64,000 bases of DNA, taken from contig NZ_SRIO01000005.1 of assembly GCF_004684205.1 (NCBI RefSeq), forward strand, positions 1-64,000, written 5' to 3'. The position numbers were made by a program, and so were the translations under genes. Below, one piece after another: positions 1 through 8,900 of the stretch (within the stretch, counting starts at the first letter, position 1; every line of letters begins with the position of its first letter). This DNA is from Candidatus Macondimonas diazotrophica (GTDB lineage Bacteria; Pseudomonadota; Gammaproteobacteria; UBA5335). Below the pieces are notes generated by a model. The model saw only the letters and a list, made by a program, of their open reading frames with translations, was not told where the DNA came from and ran no database searches.

Positions 1-482
1 TGGCTGGCTTCAAGGGCAAGCCGCTGGTGCTGGTGTTCAACCGCTATGTCGGTTGCCCGGTATGTCAGATGACCACGGTGGAACTGACCCGGGCCGCGCC
101 GGAGTTCGAACGCGCGGGCGTGGCGCTGGCCATCGTATTCCAGTCCAGCCCGGAACGGCTGGCGGCCTTCGCCCAGCGTCAAGGCCAGGGCGCGGCCCTG
201 CTGGGCGATCCCGAAGGCCGGTCCTATGCCGCTTACGGTGTGGAAGCCAGTCTGGCCGGGTATCTGGCACCCGGCAATCTGCCGGTCCTGTTCCGCGCCG
301 TCCGCCAGGGTTATGGCCATGGCGCGTTCGAGGGCCGCGAAACCCAGCAGCCGGCTGCTTTCGTGATCGATGGCAATGGCCAGATCCGCCAAGCCCACTA
401 TGGCCGCAACATCACCGACCTACCCGACCCGAATGTGCTGCTATCCGAGGCTCGGGCGCTGGGCGCGTCGCAAGCCGCTTGA
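1..482 (+). CDS. Peroxiredoxin-like (AhpC/TSA, thioredoxin-fold) protein, 5' end cut by the window
   Basis: The reading frame is open from the left edge, so the N-terminus is missing; the first in-frame GTG at 27 is probably internal. Near the visible start the protein has a YVGCPVCQ motif, a CxxC placed after the first core beta strand. This is the redox-active position of the AhpC/TSA 'peroxiredoxin-like' group. The later part (GDPEGRSYAAYGVE and FVIDGNGQIRQAHYG) is the usual back half of a thioredoxin fold. A role in thiol-dependent peroxide reduction is inferred from the family; CxxC relatives can also act as oxidoreductases. It converges on the next gene with 7 bases between the stop codons. 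Confidence 0.75.
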   Translation, partial: AGFKGKPLVLVFNRYVGCPVCQMTTVELTRAAPEFERAGVALAIVFQSSPERLAAFAQRQGQGAALLGDPEGRSYAAYGVEASLAGYLAPGNLPVLFRAVRQGYGHGAFEGRETQQPAAFVIDGNGQIRQAHYGRNITDLPDPNVLLSEARALGASQAA

Positions 483-489
483 AATCCGC

Positions 490-1371
490 TCAAACCACCT
501 CCGGCAGACAGGCTGGCAAGCCCTGCCGGAGGGTCGGATAGCGTAACCGCACCCCCAATTCCTTGAGCATGCGGCGATTGTCCAATCGCTTCGATTCATT
601 GAGAAAAGACAGCAAGGCCGGACTGAGCATGGCCTGGGCTTCGTCCATGCTGATGATGGGCGGCGCCTCCAGACCGAGCAGATCGGCGATCTGCAACATG
701 TAGTCGGTCATGCTGGTGGGATGGCCATCGCTGACGTTGTAGATGCGGTTGTCCGGCGCGCGCTCGGCCGCCGCGAGGCAGACCTCGACCAGATCATCCA
801 CGTGGATGCGGTTGCTGTAGGCGGACTCTCGTTCATCCACCAGCGGTCCACCGCTCCGCAGCCGCTTGACCGGCAATCGGCCTGGCCCATAGATGCCGGG
901 AACGCGCAGGGTGACGAACGAAACATCCTGGTTTTCACACCACGACTGCAGCATCTGTTCGGCCGCCAGACGGCGCCGCCCGCGGTCGGTATCGGGTGCG
1001 GGGGGGGTTTCTTCGGTGACCCATTCGCCATTGCGATCACCATAAACGGCGCTGGTGCTGATGTAGATCATGCGCCGGGGGCGCCGGTCAGCCGGTATGG
1101 CGCCGAGAAACCGCTGCAGCCGGGGATCGGACTGACCTTCTCGTGGCGGCGGGATCAGATAGTACAGCAGCGAGTCACTCATCCACTCCGGCCATGAAAG
1201 GGCACCGCTCCGATCGAGATCGATCTGAACCGCTTCCATGGACAGCTCACGGAGATAGGCCAGACTCATCGAGGTCTGCACAAAGCCCCATAGCGGCATA
1301 TGACGTTCTGCGAAGCGAACGGCAAGACGTCGCCCGACATCGCCGCAACCCGCGATGATCACTCCCGTCAT
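490..1371 (-). CDS. Extended SDR / NAD-dependent epimerase-like protein (YeeZ type)
   Basis: 293 aa from the ATG at 1371, which has a strong GGGAGGGG ribosome-binding site; the frame stays open further upstream but would run into glgX. The N-terminus carries the dinucleotide-binding motif GCGDVG (residues 8-13). ISTSAVYG follows, with the conserved strand-end serine, then GEWVTEETP, typical of the YeeZ group of extended short-chain dehydrogenases. The canonical YxxxK is not evident: the expected place reads DRGRRRLAAEQ. The protein may therefore bind NAD(P) without classical SDR catalysis. LRVPGIYGPGR and the C-terminal YNVSDG are also family features. The substrate is unknown. It is read away from the trehalose operon. 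Confidence 0.8.
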   Translation of the reverse strand: MTGVIIAGCGDVGRRLAVRFAERHMPLWGFVQTSMSLAYLRELSMEAVQIDLDRSGALSWPEWMSDSLLYYLIPPPREGQSDPRLQRFLGAIPADRRPRRMIYISTSAVYGDRNGEWVTEETPPAPDTDRGRRRLAAEQMLQSWCENQDVSFVTLRVPGIYGPGRLPVKRLRSGGPLVDERESAYSNRIHVDDLVEVCLAAAERAPDNRIYNVSDGHPTSMTDYMLQIADLLGLEAPPIISMDEAQAMLSPALLSFLNESKRLDNRRMLKELGVRLRYPTLRQGLPACLPEVV

Positions 1372-1404
1372 TGACGGCCCCTCCCACATTTTGATGTTTC
1401 TGCC

Positions 1405-1434
1405 CTTATAGCGAGGCCAGGGGCGCGCTGACAA
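1405..1434 (-). promoter_or_regulatory. Putative sigma-70 promoter of the SDR gene
   Basis: On the minus strand TTGTCA (1429-1434, 5/6 match) is separated by 18 bases from TATAAG (1405-1410, 5/6 match). The predicted start point near 1398 leaves a leader of about 27 bases to the ATG at 1371. Confidence 0.5.
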
Positions 1435-1734
1435 GCCCGTTGTCATGACGCCTTCATCGGCAGAAGCCTGGCGCACGACCTCCCGAACCCCAAGCGCGCA
1501 CCTTGCTGGACCCCTGCTGCGGGGGCGAGTAACCTGCCTAGACGCGTTCTCAGAGAAAGCACCCTTGCCTGCCGGGTCGACCGGCTCTGCCGGCCAAGCG
1601 CCGTCTGCCTTGCGAATGATGAGCCCGTATGGCACGGACTTTGCGCGCTGCAAAGAGCGGCAAACCAAATCCGCGGCGATCACGGCTGCACCCGCAAGCA
1701 CCCAGTCACTACAGCATCCCGAGGAATCCAGTCC
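1435..1734. other. Gap upstream of glgX
   Basis: About 300 bases between the SDR promoter and glgX. No open frame with a credible ribosome-binding site or protein family is seen, and no strong sigma-70 or sigma-54 promoter could be picked for glgX. GAGGA at 1721-1725 is the glgX ribosome-binding site. Confidence 0.5.
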
Positions 1735-3900
1735 ATGCCCATGAAGATGGAAATCTGGCCCGGAAGACCGTACCCCCTTGGGGCGACCTGGGACGGACAA
1801 GGCGTCAATTTCAGTCTGTTTTCGGAAAATGCCACCCGAGTCGATCTATGCCTGTTCGATGGTCAGACCGGGCGCCAGAGCGCCTGCATCACATTGAGCG
1901 AACGGACCGACCAATGCTGGCACTGTTACCTCCCGTCGGTGCGGCCGGGACAGCGCTACGGCTATCGCGTCTATGGCCCCTACGATCCGGCACAGGGGCA
2001 TCGTTTCAATCCCCACAAGCTGCTGCTCGATCCCTACGCCAAGCAGATTACCGGCCAGATGCTCTGGCACGATCACCACTTCGGCTACACCATCGGCCAC
2101 CCGGACGAGGATCTGTCCTTCGACACCCGCGACAGCATGGCCGGCACCCCCTTGTGCCAAGTGGCCGATCCGGCCTTTGTCTGGGGGGACGATCGCCGGC
2201 CCAACATACCGTGGGACAAGACCGTTCTCTACGAACTCCATGTCAAAGGCTTCACCCGCAACCACCCCAAGGTACCGGAACACCTGCGCGGAACCTACGC
2301 CGGGCTGGCGACCCAGCCGGTGATCGAATATCTGCAGCGACTGGGCGTGACCAGCGTTGAGCTGATGCCGATCCACGAATTTCTGGACGATCGCCACCTG
2401 TTGGATCGCAATCTCACCAACTACTGGGGCTATAACACCATCGGCTTCTTCGCCCCCACAGTGCGCTACAGCGCGACCGGCGAGCTCTCCGAATTCAAGA
2501 CCATGGTCAAAACCCTCCACAGCGCCGGGATCGAGGTGATCCTGGATGTGGTCTACAACCACACCGCCGAGGGAAACGAGCGCGGTCCGACCCTGTGCTT
2601 TCGCGGCATCGACAACGCGTCCTACTATCGCCAGAGCCCGATCGATCCGCGTTACTACATGGATTTCACCGGCTGCGGCAACACGCTCAACATGCTTCAT
2701 CCGCGCGTGTTGCAGCTGATCATGGACAGCCTGCGCTATTGGGTGACCGAGATGCACGTGGACGGCTTCCGCTTCGATCTCGCCGCGGCGCTGGCACGGG
2801 AACTCTATGAAGTGGACCGGCTCTCGGCCTTTTTCGAAATCATCGGTCAGGACCCCATCCTTTCCCAGGTCAAGCTGATCGCCGAGCCCTGGGATGTCGG
2901 CGAAGGCGGTTATCAGGTCGGCAATTTCCCGGTCGGCTGGACGGAATGGAACGCCGAATACCGGGATGTCATGCGCGCCTACTGGAAGGGCGATGGCGGC
3001 CGCACCGGCCATCTGGCCTACCGGCTGACCGGATCGTCCGATCTGTACGAGAGCTCAGGGCGGCGCCCCTACGCCAGCATCAACTTCATCACCGCCCACG
3101 ACGGCTTCACGCTCGAAGACCTCGTCAGCTACAACGAGAAATACAACGAGGCCAACGGCGAGGACAACCGCGACGGGCACAACCATAACCTGAGCTGGAA
3201 CTGCGGCATCGAGGGCCCGACCGACGATCCCGAAGTCAACGCGCTGCGCCGGCGCCAGAAGCGGAACCTGCTGGCCAGCCTGCTGCTGGCGCAGGGTGTG
3301 CCCATGCTGCTGGCCGGCGATGAAATCGGGCGAACCCAACAGGGCAACAACAATGCCTATTGCCAGGACAACGAACTGAGCTGGCTCGACTGGCATCTGG
3401 ATGAAGATCGGCAGCGGCTGTTTCATTACGTTCGCCGCCTCATCGCGCTGCGTCAGGAACACCCGGTGTTTCGCCGCAAGCATTTTTTCCAGGGGCGCAG
3501 CATCGCCGGCGCGGATGTCAAGGACATCATGTGGCTCAACCCCGATGGCCGCGAAATGACCACGCAGGATTGGGATCAGGAACACCGCCGCTCGCTGGCC
3601 GTGTTCCTCGGCGGCGAAGTCCTGGGAGAACTCGACGCCCATGGCAAGCAGATGACAGACGACAATTTTCTGCTGCTGCTCAACGCCGACCATGAACCGA
3701 TGACCTTCACACTGCTCAAACTCAACGGTCGCACCCGCTGGCAAATCGTGCTGGATACCACGACCGAAGACGGCATCGGCCGTCCGCGGCACCTGCGCGG
3801 CGGGAGTCGGCTGACACTTGGACCACGTTCCCTGGTCCTGTTGCGCGAGCATTCGAATCATCAGGAGGTCGACGATGAGTGGTCCCTGCTTTCCCCTTGA
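1735..3900 (+). CDS. glgX: Glycogen debranching enzyme (isoamylase type, GH13)
   Basis: 721 aa. The ATG at 1735 has GAGGA nine bases upstream. Residues about 10-110 form a CBM48-like N-terminal domain ([20 protein letters not shown]), followed by the GH13 barrel. The four conserved regions are DVVYNHT (Asp271), DGFRFDLA (nucleophile Asp348), AEPWD (acid/base Glu384) and AHDG (His455-Asp456). The enzyme hydrolyses alpha-1,6 branches of glycogen, releasing linear maltodextrins. It is the first gene of a tight operon with treZ and treY, so here it most likely plays the TreX role of feeding linear chains to the TreY/TreZ trehalose route. Its 3' end overlaps the treZ start by 26 bases. Confidence 0.95.
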   Translation: MPMKMEIWPGRPYPLGATWDGQGVNFSLFSENATRVDLCLFDGQTGRQSACITLSERTDQCWHCYLPSVRPGQRYGYRVYGPYDPAQGHRFNPHKLLLDPYAKQITGQMLWHDHHFGYTIGHPDEDLSFDTRDSMAGTPLCQVADPAFVWGDDRRPNIPWDKTVLYELHVKGFTRNHPKVPEHLRGTYAGLATQPVIEYLQRLGVTSVELMPIHEFLDDRHLLDRNLTNYWGYNTIGFFAPTVRYSATGELSEFKTMVKTLHSAGIEVILDVVYNHTAEGNERGPTLCFRGIDNASYYRQSPIDPRYYMDFTGCGNTLNMLHPRVLQLIMDSLRYWVTEMHVDGFRFDLAAALARELYEVDRLSAFFEIIGQDPILSQVKLIAEPWDVGEGGYQVGNFPVGWTEWNAEYRDVMRAYWKGDGGRTGHLAYRLTGSSDLYESSGRRPYASINFITAHDGFTLEDLVSYNEKYNEANGEDNRDGHNHNLSWNCGIEGPTDDPEVNALRRRQKRNLLASLLLAQGVPMLLAGDEIGRTQQGNNNAYCQDNELSWLDWHLDEDRQRLFHYVRRLIALRQEHPVFRRKHFFQGRSIAGADVKDIMWLNPDGREMTTQDWDQEHRRSLAVFLGGEVLGELDAHGKQMTDDNFLLLLNADHEPMTFTLLKLNGRTRWQIVLDTTTEDGIGRPRHLRGGSRLTLGPRSLVLLREHSNHQEVDDEWSLLSP

Positions 3901-5719
3901 GCACGAGATGCCGTTCGGCCCCTTGCGCTTGGATGATGGCCGCATCCGCTTCCGCCTGTGGGCACCGGCCCAGCGGGCACCCAAGCTGCAGATCTCCGAC
4001 GACCGGGCCGAATACGTGCTGCCCATGGACCCATGCGGCGACGGCTGGTTCGAATGCGTGACCAATCGGGCCCGCACTGGTCAAACCTACTGTTTTCGGC
4101 TCGATAGCGGCCTGGCCGTCCCGGATCCGGCGTCGCGCTTTCAACCGCGCGATGCCCATGGGCCGAGCGAGCTGATCGACCCGCACGCCTACCGGTGGCG
4201 CCACGAGGACTGGCGCGGACGCCCCTGGCGCGAAGCGGTCATCTACGAACTGCATGTCGGCAGCTTCAGTCCCGAGGGAACCTATCAGGGCGTCATCAAG
4301 CGTCTCGATCATCTGGTGGAGTTAGGCATCACGGCAATCGAATTGATGCCGGTGGCGGACTTCCCGGGCCGGCGCAACTGGGGTTATGACGGGGTCTTGC
4401 CGTTCGCGCCCGACAGTGCTTATGGCCGGCCCGAAGATCTGAAGGCCCTGATCGATGCCGCACATGCGCACGGACTGATGCTGTTTCTGGACGTGGTCTA
4501 TAACCACTTTGGGCCAGACGGCAACTATCTGAACGCCTATGCCCCGTCTTTCTTTACGCCCCGTCACCATACGCCTTGGGGCGAGGCCATCAATTTCGAT
4601 GACGACGACAGCGCCACGGTGCGTGCTTATTTCATTCACAATGCACTGTATTGGCTGGAGGAGTATCGCTTCGACGGGCTGCGGCTCGATGCCGTGCACG
4701 CCATTCGCGACGACTCGGAGCCGCATGTGCTCACGGCGCTGGCCGAAGCCGTACGGGGACGCTTCGGCGAGGATCGCCACATTCACCTGGTTCTGGAAAA
4801 CGATGCCAACCAGGCCCGTTTCCTGACGCGCGCCGCCGCTGGCCAGCCGGTGCACTACACGGCCCAATGGAACGATGACTTCCATCATGCGGCCCATGTC
4901 TTGGCGACCGGAGATGGAGCAGGCTATTACCGAGATTTCGTCGATCAGCCGTTACACCAGCTGACCCGCTGCCTGAGCGAAGGATTTGCCTATCAGGGAG
5001 ATCCCTCCCCGTTCCGGAATGGCGAACGTCGCGGCGAACCCAGCGCTCACCTCCCTCCGCTGTGCTTCGTCAACTTTCTCCAGAATCACGATCAAATCGG
5101 CAACCGTGCCCTGGGCGAGCGACTGACGCAGCTCGCGCCGCCCCACCGCGTGCGCGCCCTGACCGAAATCCTGCTGCTGGCGCCTAGCCCGCCATTGCTG
5201 TTCATGGGACAGGAATGGGGCAGTGTCCGGCCATTCCTCTTCTTTTGCGGATTTGAAGGTGAGCTGGGCGACGCGGTGCGTGAAGGACGACGCAAGGAGT
5301 TCGCAGCCTTTCCGGAGTTCGCCGACCCCCAGGCCCGCGCCCGCATCCCGGACCCCACGCATCCCGATACCTTCGCCCAAAGCTGCCTGCATTGGGGCGA
5401 GATCGACGAGGCCATCCATCGGGACTGGCTGGCGCTGCACCAGCGGCTTCTGACGCTGCGCGCCACCCATGTCGTTCCCCTGCTCGGCGCGTCCACACCC
5501 AGGACCGACGTCGACATCAGCGGATCACGGCTCCAGCTCCGCTGGCACTGGCCCGATACCGGCAGCCTGAGCTTGATCGCCAACCTGGGCGACACAGCGG
5601 TAGCCGCGCCGGCTGCGGCTGGAGCCTCGGTCATCTATCGCAGCGATTCGGCGGCTGCCGCCGCGGATGACTTGCCGGGATGGAGTGTGATGTGGTCGAT
5701 CATGGCGGGAGAGGAATAA
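3875..5719 (+). CDS. treZ: Malto-oligosyltrehalose trehalohydrolase
   Basis: 614 aa from the ATG at 3875, chosen because a perfect AGGAGG lies six bases upstream (3863-3868), inside the glgX end. GH13 enzyme with an N-terminal beta-sandwich ([19 protein letters not shown]) and barrel motifs [22 protein letters not shown] (nucleophile Asp272), LENDANQ (Glu308) and [14 protein letters not shown] (Asp406). The LVLENDAN and NHDQIGNRA strings are typical of TreZ rather than of the glycogen branching enzyme it otherwise resembles. It releases trehalose from the terminally rearranged maltodextrin made by TreY. It is followed three bases later by treY. Confidence 0.93.
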   Translation: MSGPCFPLEHEMPFGPLRLDDGRIRFRLWAPAQRAPKLQISDDRAEYVLPMDPCGDGWFECVTNRARTGQTYCFRLDSGLAVPDPASRFQPRDAHGPSELIDPHAYRWRHEDWRGRPWREAVIYELHVGSFSPEGTYQGVIKRLDHLVELGITAIELMPVADFPGRRNWGYDGVLPFAPDSAYGRPEDLKALIDAAHAHGLMLFLDVVYNHFGPDGNYLNAYAPSFFTPRHHTPWGEAINFDDDDSATVRAYFIHNALYWLEEYRFDGLRLDAVHAIRDDSEPHVLTALAEAVRGRFGEDRHIHLVLENDANQARFLTRAAAGQPVHYTAQWNDDFHHAAHVLATGDGAGYYRDFVDQPLHQLTRCLSEGFAYQGDPSPFRNGERRGEPSAHLPPLCFVNFLQNHDQIGNRALGERLTQLAPPHRVRALTEILLLAPSPPLLFMGQEWGSVRPFLFFCGFEGELGDAVREGRRKEFAAFPEFADPQARARIPDPTHPDTFAQSCLHWGEIDEAIHRDWLALHQRLLTLRATHVVPLLGASTPRTDVDISGSRLQLRWHWPDTGSLSLIANLGDTAVAAPAAAGASVIYRSDSAAAAADDLPGWSVMWSIMAGEE

Positions 5720-5722
5720 TCC

Positions 5723-8590
5723 ATGCGTGCACGCTATCGGCCCACGGCCACCTACCGCCTGCAGCTGCATGCGGGCTTTACCTTTGCCGATGCCGCCGCA
5801 ACGGTGCCCTATCTGGCTGCCCTGGGGATATCCCACGTCTATCTCTCCCCGGTTCTGCAGGCCAGACCGGGCAGCACGCACGGCTACGATGTGGTCAACC
5901 ATTGCGCGCTCAACCCGGAACTGGGGGGAACGAAGGGATTCGAGTCCTTGAGCCAGACACTCGAAGCGCATGACATGGGACAGATCTGGGATATCGTGCC
6001 CAACCACATGGGGGTGATGGGGGACGACAATCCCTGGTGGCTGTCCGTTCTCGAAAATGGTCCGGCGTCGCCCTGGGCGGACTTTTTCGACATCGACTGG
6101 CATCCGCTCAAACGCGAGCTCCATGGCAAGGTACTCGTCCCCATCCTCGGGGCCCCCTATGGCGAGACCCTGGCGGGTGGCGAACTGGTATTGCGCTTTG
6201 ACCCCGAGGTCGGCAGCTTTTCCCTGCACTACTACGAACACCGATTTCCGCTCGATCCGTCCACCTATCCACGAATCCTGAATCTCGAACTCGATGCATT
6301 GCGCCAGCGGCTGGGGGGGAGCCATCCGGATCTGCTGGAGTTCGAAAGCCTCATCACCGCATTCGGCCATCTGCCGTTGCGTTCCAAAAGCGATGGCGAG
6401 GCCCTGCGCGAACGCGAGCGGGACAAGGAAATCCACAAGCGCGCCCTCGCCGCCCTCAGCGCCCGCAATCCGGCAATCGATGCCCATATCGCGCATCAGG
6501 TGGCCACCATCAATGCTCATCATGGCGATTTTTCCCGAGACGACAGCCTGCATGGCCTGCTCGAGCAGCAGCCTTGGCGGCTCTCGTTCTGGCGGGTGGC
6601 CGTCGACGAGATCAACTATCGGCGCTTTTTTGATATCAACGATCTGGCCGGACTGCGCATGGAACGGCCGGAAGTGTTCGAGGCCACCCACGCGCTGATC
6701 CTGGAACAGGTCCGGCTCGGCCGTGTCCACGGTCTGCGCATCGACCATCCCGACGGACTCTATGATCCCCTGGCCTACTTCACTCAGCTGGCTGCCGCCA
6801 CCCGGACCGCCCTGGGACAGCCGCCCGGAACGGAACCAGCGGTCTATACCGTGGTGGAAAAAATCCTGGCCGATCACGAATCGCTGCGGGGATCCTGGCC
6901 GGTCCATGGAACGACCGGCTATGAGTTCATCCGGCTCATGAACGGACTGCAGGTCGATGGCAACGGACTGACCGCCCTGCGGGACAGCTTCAGTGCATTC
7001 ACTGGACGAACTGGATCCATGGCCGAGGTGGTGTATGCGGCCAAGCGAACATTGATGCGCAATACCCTGGCCAGTGAGCTCAACGTGCTCGCCAACCGGC
7101 TGGGGCGACTGGCGGAGGGGGACCCATTCACGCGTGATTTCACGGTCAACGCCTTGCGCGCAGCGCTGGGTGAGATCGTGGCAGCGTTTCCGGTTTACCG
7201 GACCTATGTCGACCGCCAAGGCGCTCAGGAAGAGGACCGCCGCGATCTCGATTGGGCGGTAGCCCAAGCCAAGAAGCGCCGTGCCCGCGAGGAAACCACC
7301 ATCTATGATTTCATCCATCGCGTGCTGGCTTTGGACGTGGCTGACGACGTTCCCCGCTTGCAGCGGCTGGCGATGCAGGATTTCGCCATGCGTTTTGCCC
7401 AATATACGGGCCCTGTGATGGCGAAATCGGTGGAGGACACCGCGTTTTATCGCATGTTCCCCCTGGCTTCGCTGAACGAGGTGGGCAGCAATCCAGCGCG
7501 CGCGGAAATCAGCATCGCCGCCTTTCACCATCACAACCAACGGCGCGCTCAACTGTTTCCTCACCAGATGCTTGCCAGCACGACTCATGACACTAAGCGC
7601 AGTGAAGATGTCCGGGCGCGAATCAATGTGCTGTCCGAGTGCCCGCAGGCGTTTGCCGACGCACTGCAACGCTGGGCGCGGATCAATCGCCGCCACCTGA
7701 CCGAGATGGATGGCGAACGGCTACCGAGTTCCCATCACGAATACCTGCTCTACCAGACGCTCATCGGCACCTGGCCCGAGCGCGTCGTCGCCGCAACCGA
7801 GCCCGACTACGCCGATCGCATCGTGGCCTACATGCAAAAGGCGGCTCGCGAAGGCAAGGAGCAGAGCTCCTGGTTCAGCCCCGACATGGCCTACGAGGGC
7901 GCACTGGAGCGTTTCATCCGCGGTATCCTCGAAGCGGGCGCCAACAATCCGTTTCCCGATGACCTGACCCGATTCGTCACCCAGTTGATCCCCTTCGGCC
8001 GTTGGAACAGTCTGGTTCAGAGCCTGCTGCAGACCACAGTGCCCGGCATGCCGGATATCTATCAGGGGATCGAACTCGAAGCCCTGAGCCTCGTCGACCC
8101 GGATAACCGCCGCCCCGTGGACTACGCGAAACGGCGCGAACTCCTCGATCGCCTGCTCAAGCACCCCGCGCCGGCCGACCGATGGGAAACCGCATGGGCC
8201 GCACGCGATGAGGGGACACTCAAGCTGCACCTGCTGGTCACGATCCTGACCTGGCGCCGGGAAGACCCGGCCCTGTTCCAGCGCGGCAGCTATCTGCCCC
8301 TGACCGTCAGCGGTCCACGGGCGGATCATCTGTGCGCCTTTGCTCGGATCTTCGAAGATCGCGCAATGATCGTTCTGGCGCCGCGCCTGCTGCATACCGC
8401 CTGCCAAGGGGATCCGGAGCAACTGAACGCAACGCTTTGGACAGGGACGCGCCTGCAACTCGATGCCGACCTTCCAGCAGGACCGTGGCAGAACTTGCTG
8501 ACTGGCGCGCCCTGTCCGCCTGACGCGTGGGACGATCTGTCGGTTGCCCTGTCCGCCGCCCCCATGGCCGTGCTGCGCGCCGGATCGTAG
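5723..8590 (+). CDS. treY: Maltooligosyl trehalose synthase
   Basis: 955 aa. The ATG at 5723 follows the treZ stop by three bases and has GGGAGAGGA within the treZ end. The start (RPTATYRLQLHAGFTFADA) and DIVPNHMG are characteristic of TreY. Catalytic regions are GLRIDHPDG (nucleophile Asp341), VVEKIL (Glu379) and TTHDTKRSED (His622-Asp623). The enzyme isomerises the terminal alpha-1,4 bond of maltodextrins to alpha,alpha-1,1, giving maltooligosyl trehalose for TreZ. The length is somewhat above that of short homologues but within the family. No otsAB or treS lies in this window, so the operon is a complete glycogen-to-trehalose path in itself, likely for osmotic or desiccation stress. Confidence 0.94.
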   Translation: MRARYRPTATYRLQLHAGFTFADAAATVPYLAALGISHVYLSPVLQARPGSTHGYDVVNHCALNPELGGTKGFESLSQTLEAHDMGQIWDIVPNHMGVMGDDNPWWLSVLENGPASPWADFFDIDWHPLKRELHGKVLVPILGAPYGETLAGGELVLRFDPEVGSFSLHYYEHRFPLDPSTYPRILNLELDALRQRLGGSHPDLLEFESLITAFGHLPLRSKSDGEALRERERDKEIHKRALAALSARNPAIDAHIAHQVATINAHHGDFSRDDSLHGLLEQQPWRLSFWRVAVDEINYRRFFDINDLAGLRMERPEVFEATHALILEQVRLGRVHGLRIDHPDGLYDPLAYFTQLAAATRTALGQPPGTEPAVYTVVEKILADHESLRGSWPVHGTTGYEFIRLMNGLQVDGNGLTALRDSFSAFTGRTGSMAEVVYAAKRTLMRNTLASELNVLANRLGRLAEGDPFTRDFTVNALRAALGEIVAAFPVYRTYVDRQGAQEEDRRDLDWAVAQAKKRRAREETTIYDFIHRVLALDVADDVPRLQRLAMQDFAMRFAQYTGPVMAKSVEDTAFYRMFPLASLNEVGSNPARAEISIAAFHHHNQRRAQLFPHQMLASTTHDTKRSEDVRARINVLSECPQAFADALQRWARINRRHLTEMDGERLPSSHHEYLLYQTLIGTWPERVVAATEPDYADRIVAYMQKAAREGKEQSSWFSPDMAYEGALERFIRGILEAGANNPFPDDLTRFVTQLIPFGRWNSLVQSLLQTTVPGMPDIYQGIELEALSLVDPDNRRPVDYAKRRELLDRLLKHPAPADRWETAWAARDEGTLKLHLLVTILTWRREDPALFQRGSYLPLTVSGPRADHLCAFARIFEDRAMIVLAPRLLHTACQGDPEQLNATLWTGTRLQLDADLPAGPWQNLLTGAPCPPDAWDDLSVALSAAPMAVLRAGS

Positions 8591-8645
8591 AACACCGGTT
8601 CTGCCGCACCCATTTAGCGCAAAAGACGCACCAACTCAAAGAGGC

Positions 8646-8663
8646 TGCATCAAAGATGGTGCA
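8646..8663. promoter_or_regulatory. Possible enhancer site resembling an NtrC box
   Basis: TGCATC-N6-GGTGCA is an imperfect inverted repeat close to the NtrC consensus (TGCACC-N5-GGTGCA), but its spacer is one base longer. It lies about 180-200 bases upstream of the sigma-54 promoter, a normal enhancer distance. Assignment is inference. Confidence 0.35.
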
Positions 8664-8845
8664 TGATGCCTCTGACGAGCGATATCGGGGGCCTCAGAGT
8701 GCCCCTCAACCGTGCACTCCGCCGGCGGGATGCGCCAGACCGGTGGTCGCGTGTCGCTCCCAACGCACTGAATAGCCGACGATGTCGTCGAATGACGCGG
8801 ACGGTGCGCCGTTTGCATCGGGACGCTGCACCCGATGGCGCCAAC

Positions 8846-8860
8846 TGGCGCGCATATTGC
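8846..8860 (+). promoter_or_regulatory. Sigma-54 (RpoN) -24/-12 promoter of the nitrate transporter
   Basis: TGGCGCG-N4-TTGCTT, with the invariant GG (8847-8848) and GC (8859-8860) exactly ten bases apart; compare the consensus TGGCACG-N4-TTGCW. The start point should be near 8872, about 29 bases before the ATG at 8901. This is expected for nitrogen-controlled nitrate assimilation, and it excludes a start codon for the transporter upstream of the promoter. Confidence 0.75.
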
Positions 8861-8900
8861 TTGTCTCCGGCCATCACTTCCTTTTCAGGCCGGGATCGCC

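Larger units (their letters stand above)
8591..8900. other. Regulatory gap upstream of the nitrate transporter
   Basis: 310 bases without a credible gene. It holds an NtrC-like inverted repeat (8646-8663) and a sigma-54 promoter (8846-8860), listed separately. No hairpin with a U-run is visible after treY. Confidence 0.6.

Noticed and set aside
1846-3012. Long open frame (388 codons) on the minus strand inside glgX
   Set aside because: It is antisense to conserved GH13 motifs, has no recognisable family and arises from codon bias in GC-rich DNA.
5525-7696. 723-codon open frame opposite treZ/treY
   Set aside because: Fully antisense to two well-supported enzymes and with no domain of its own; a GC-bias shadow despite its length.
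8827-8843. TGCACC-N5-GCGCCA next to the sigma-54 promoter as a second NtrC site
   Set aside because: Only the left half matches and it abuts the -24 element, where an activator would block polymerase.
8835-8900. Upstream extension of the nitrate transporter frame by 22 codons
   Set aside because: The extended start would lie upstream of the sigma-54 promoter (8846-8860), so it could not be in the transcript.
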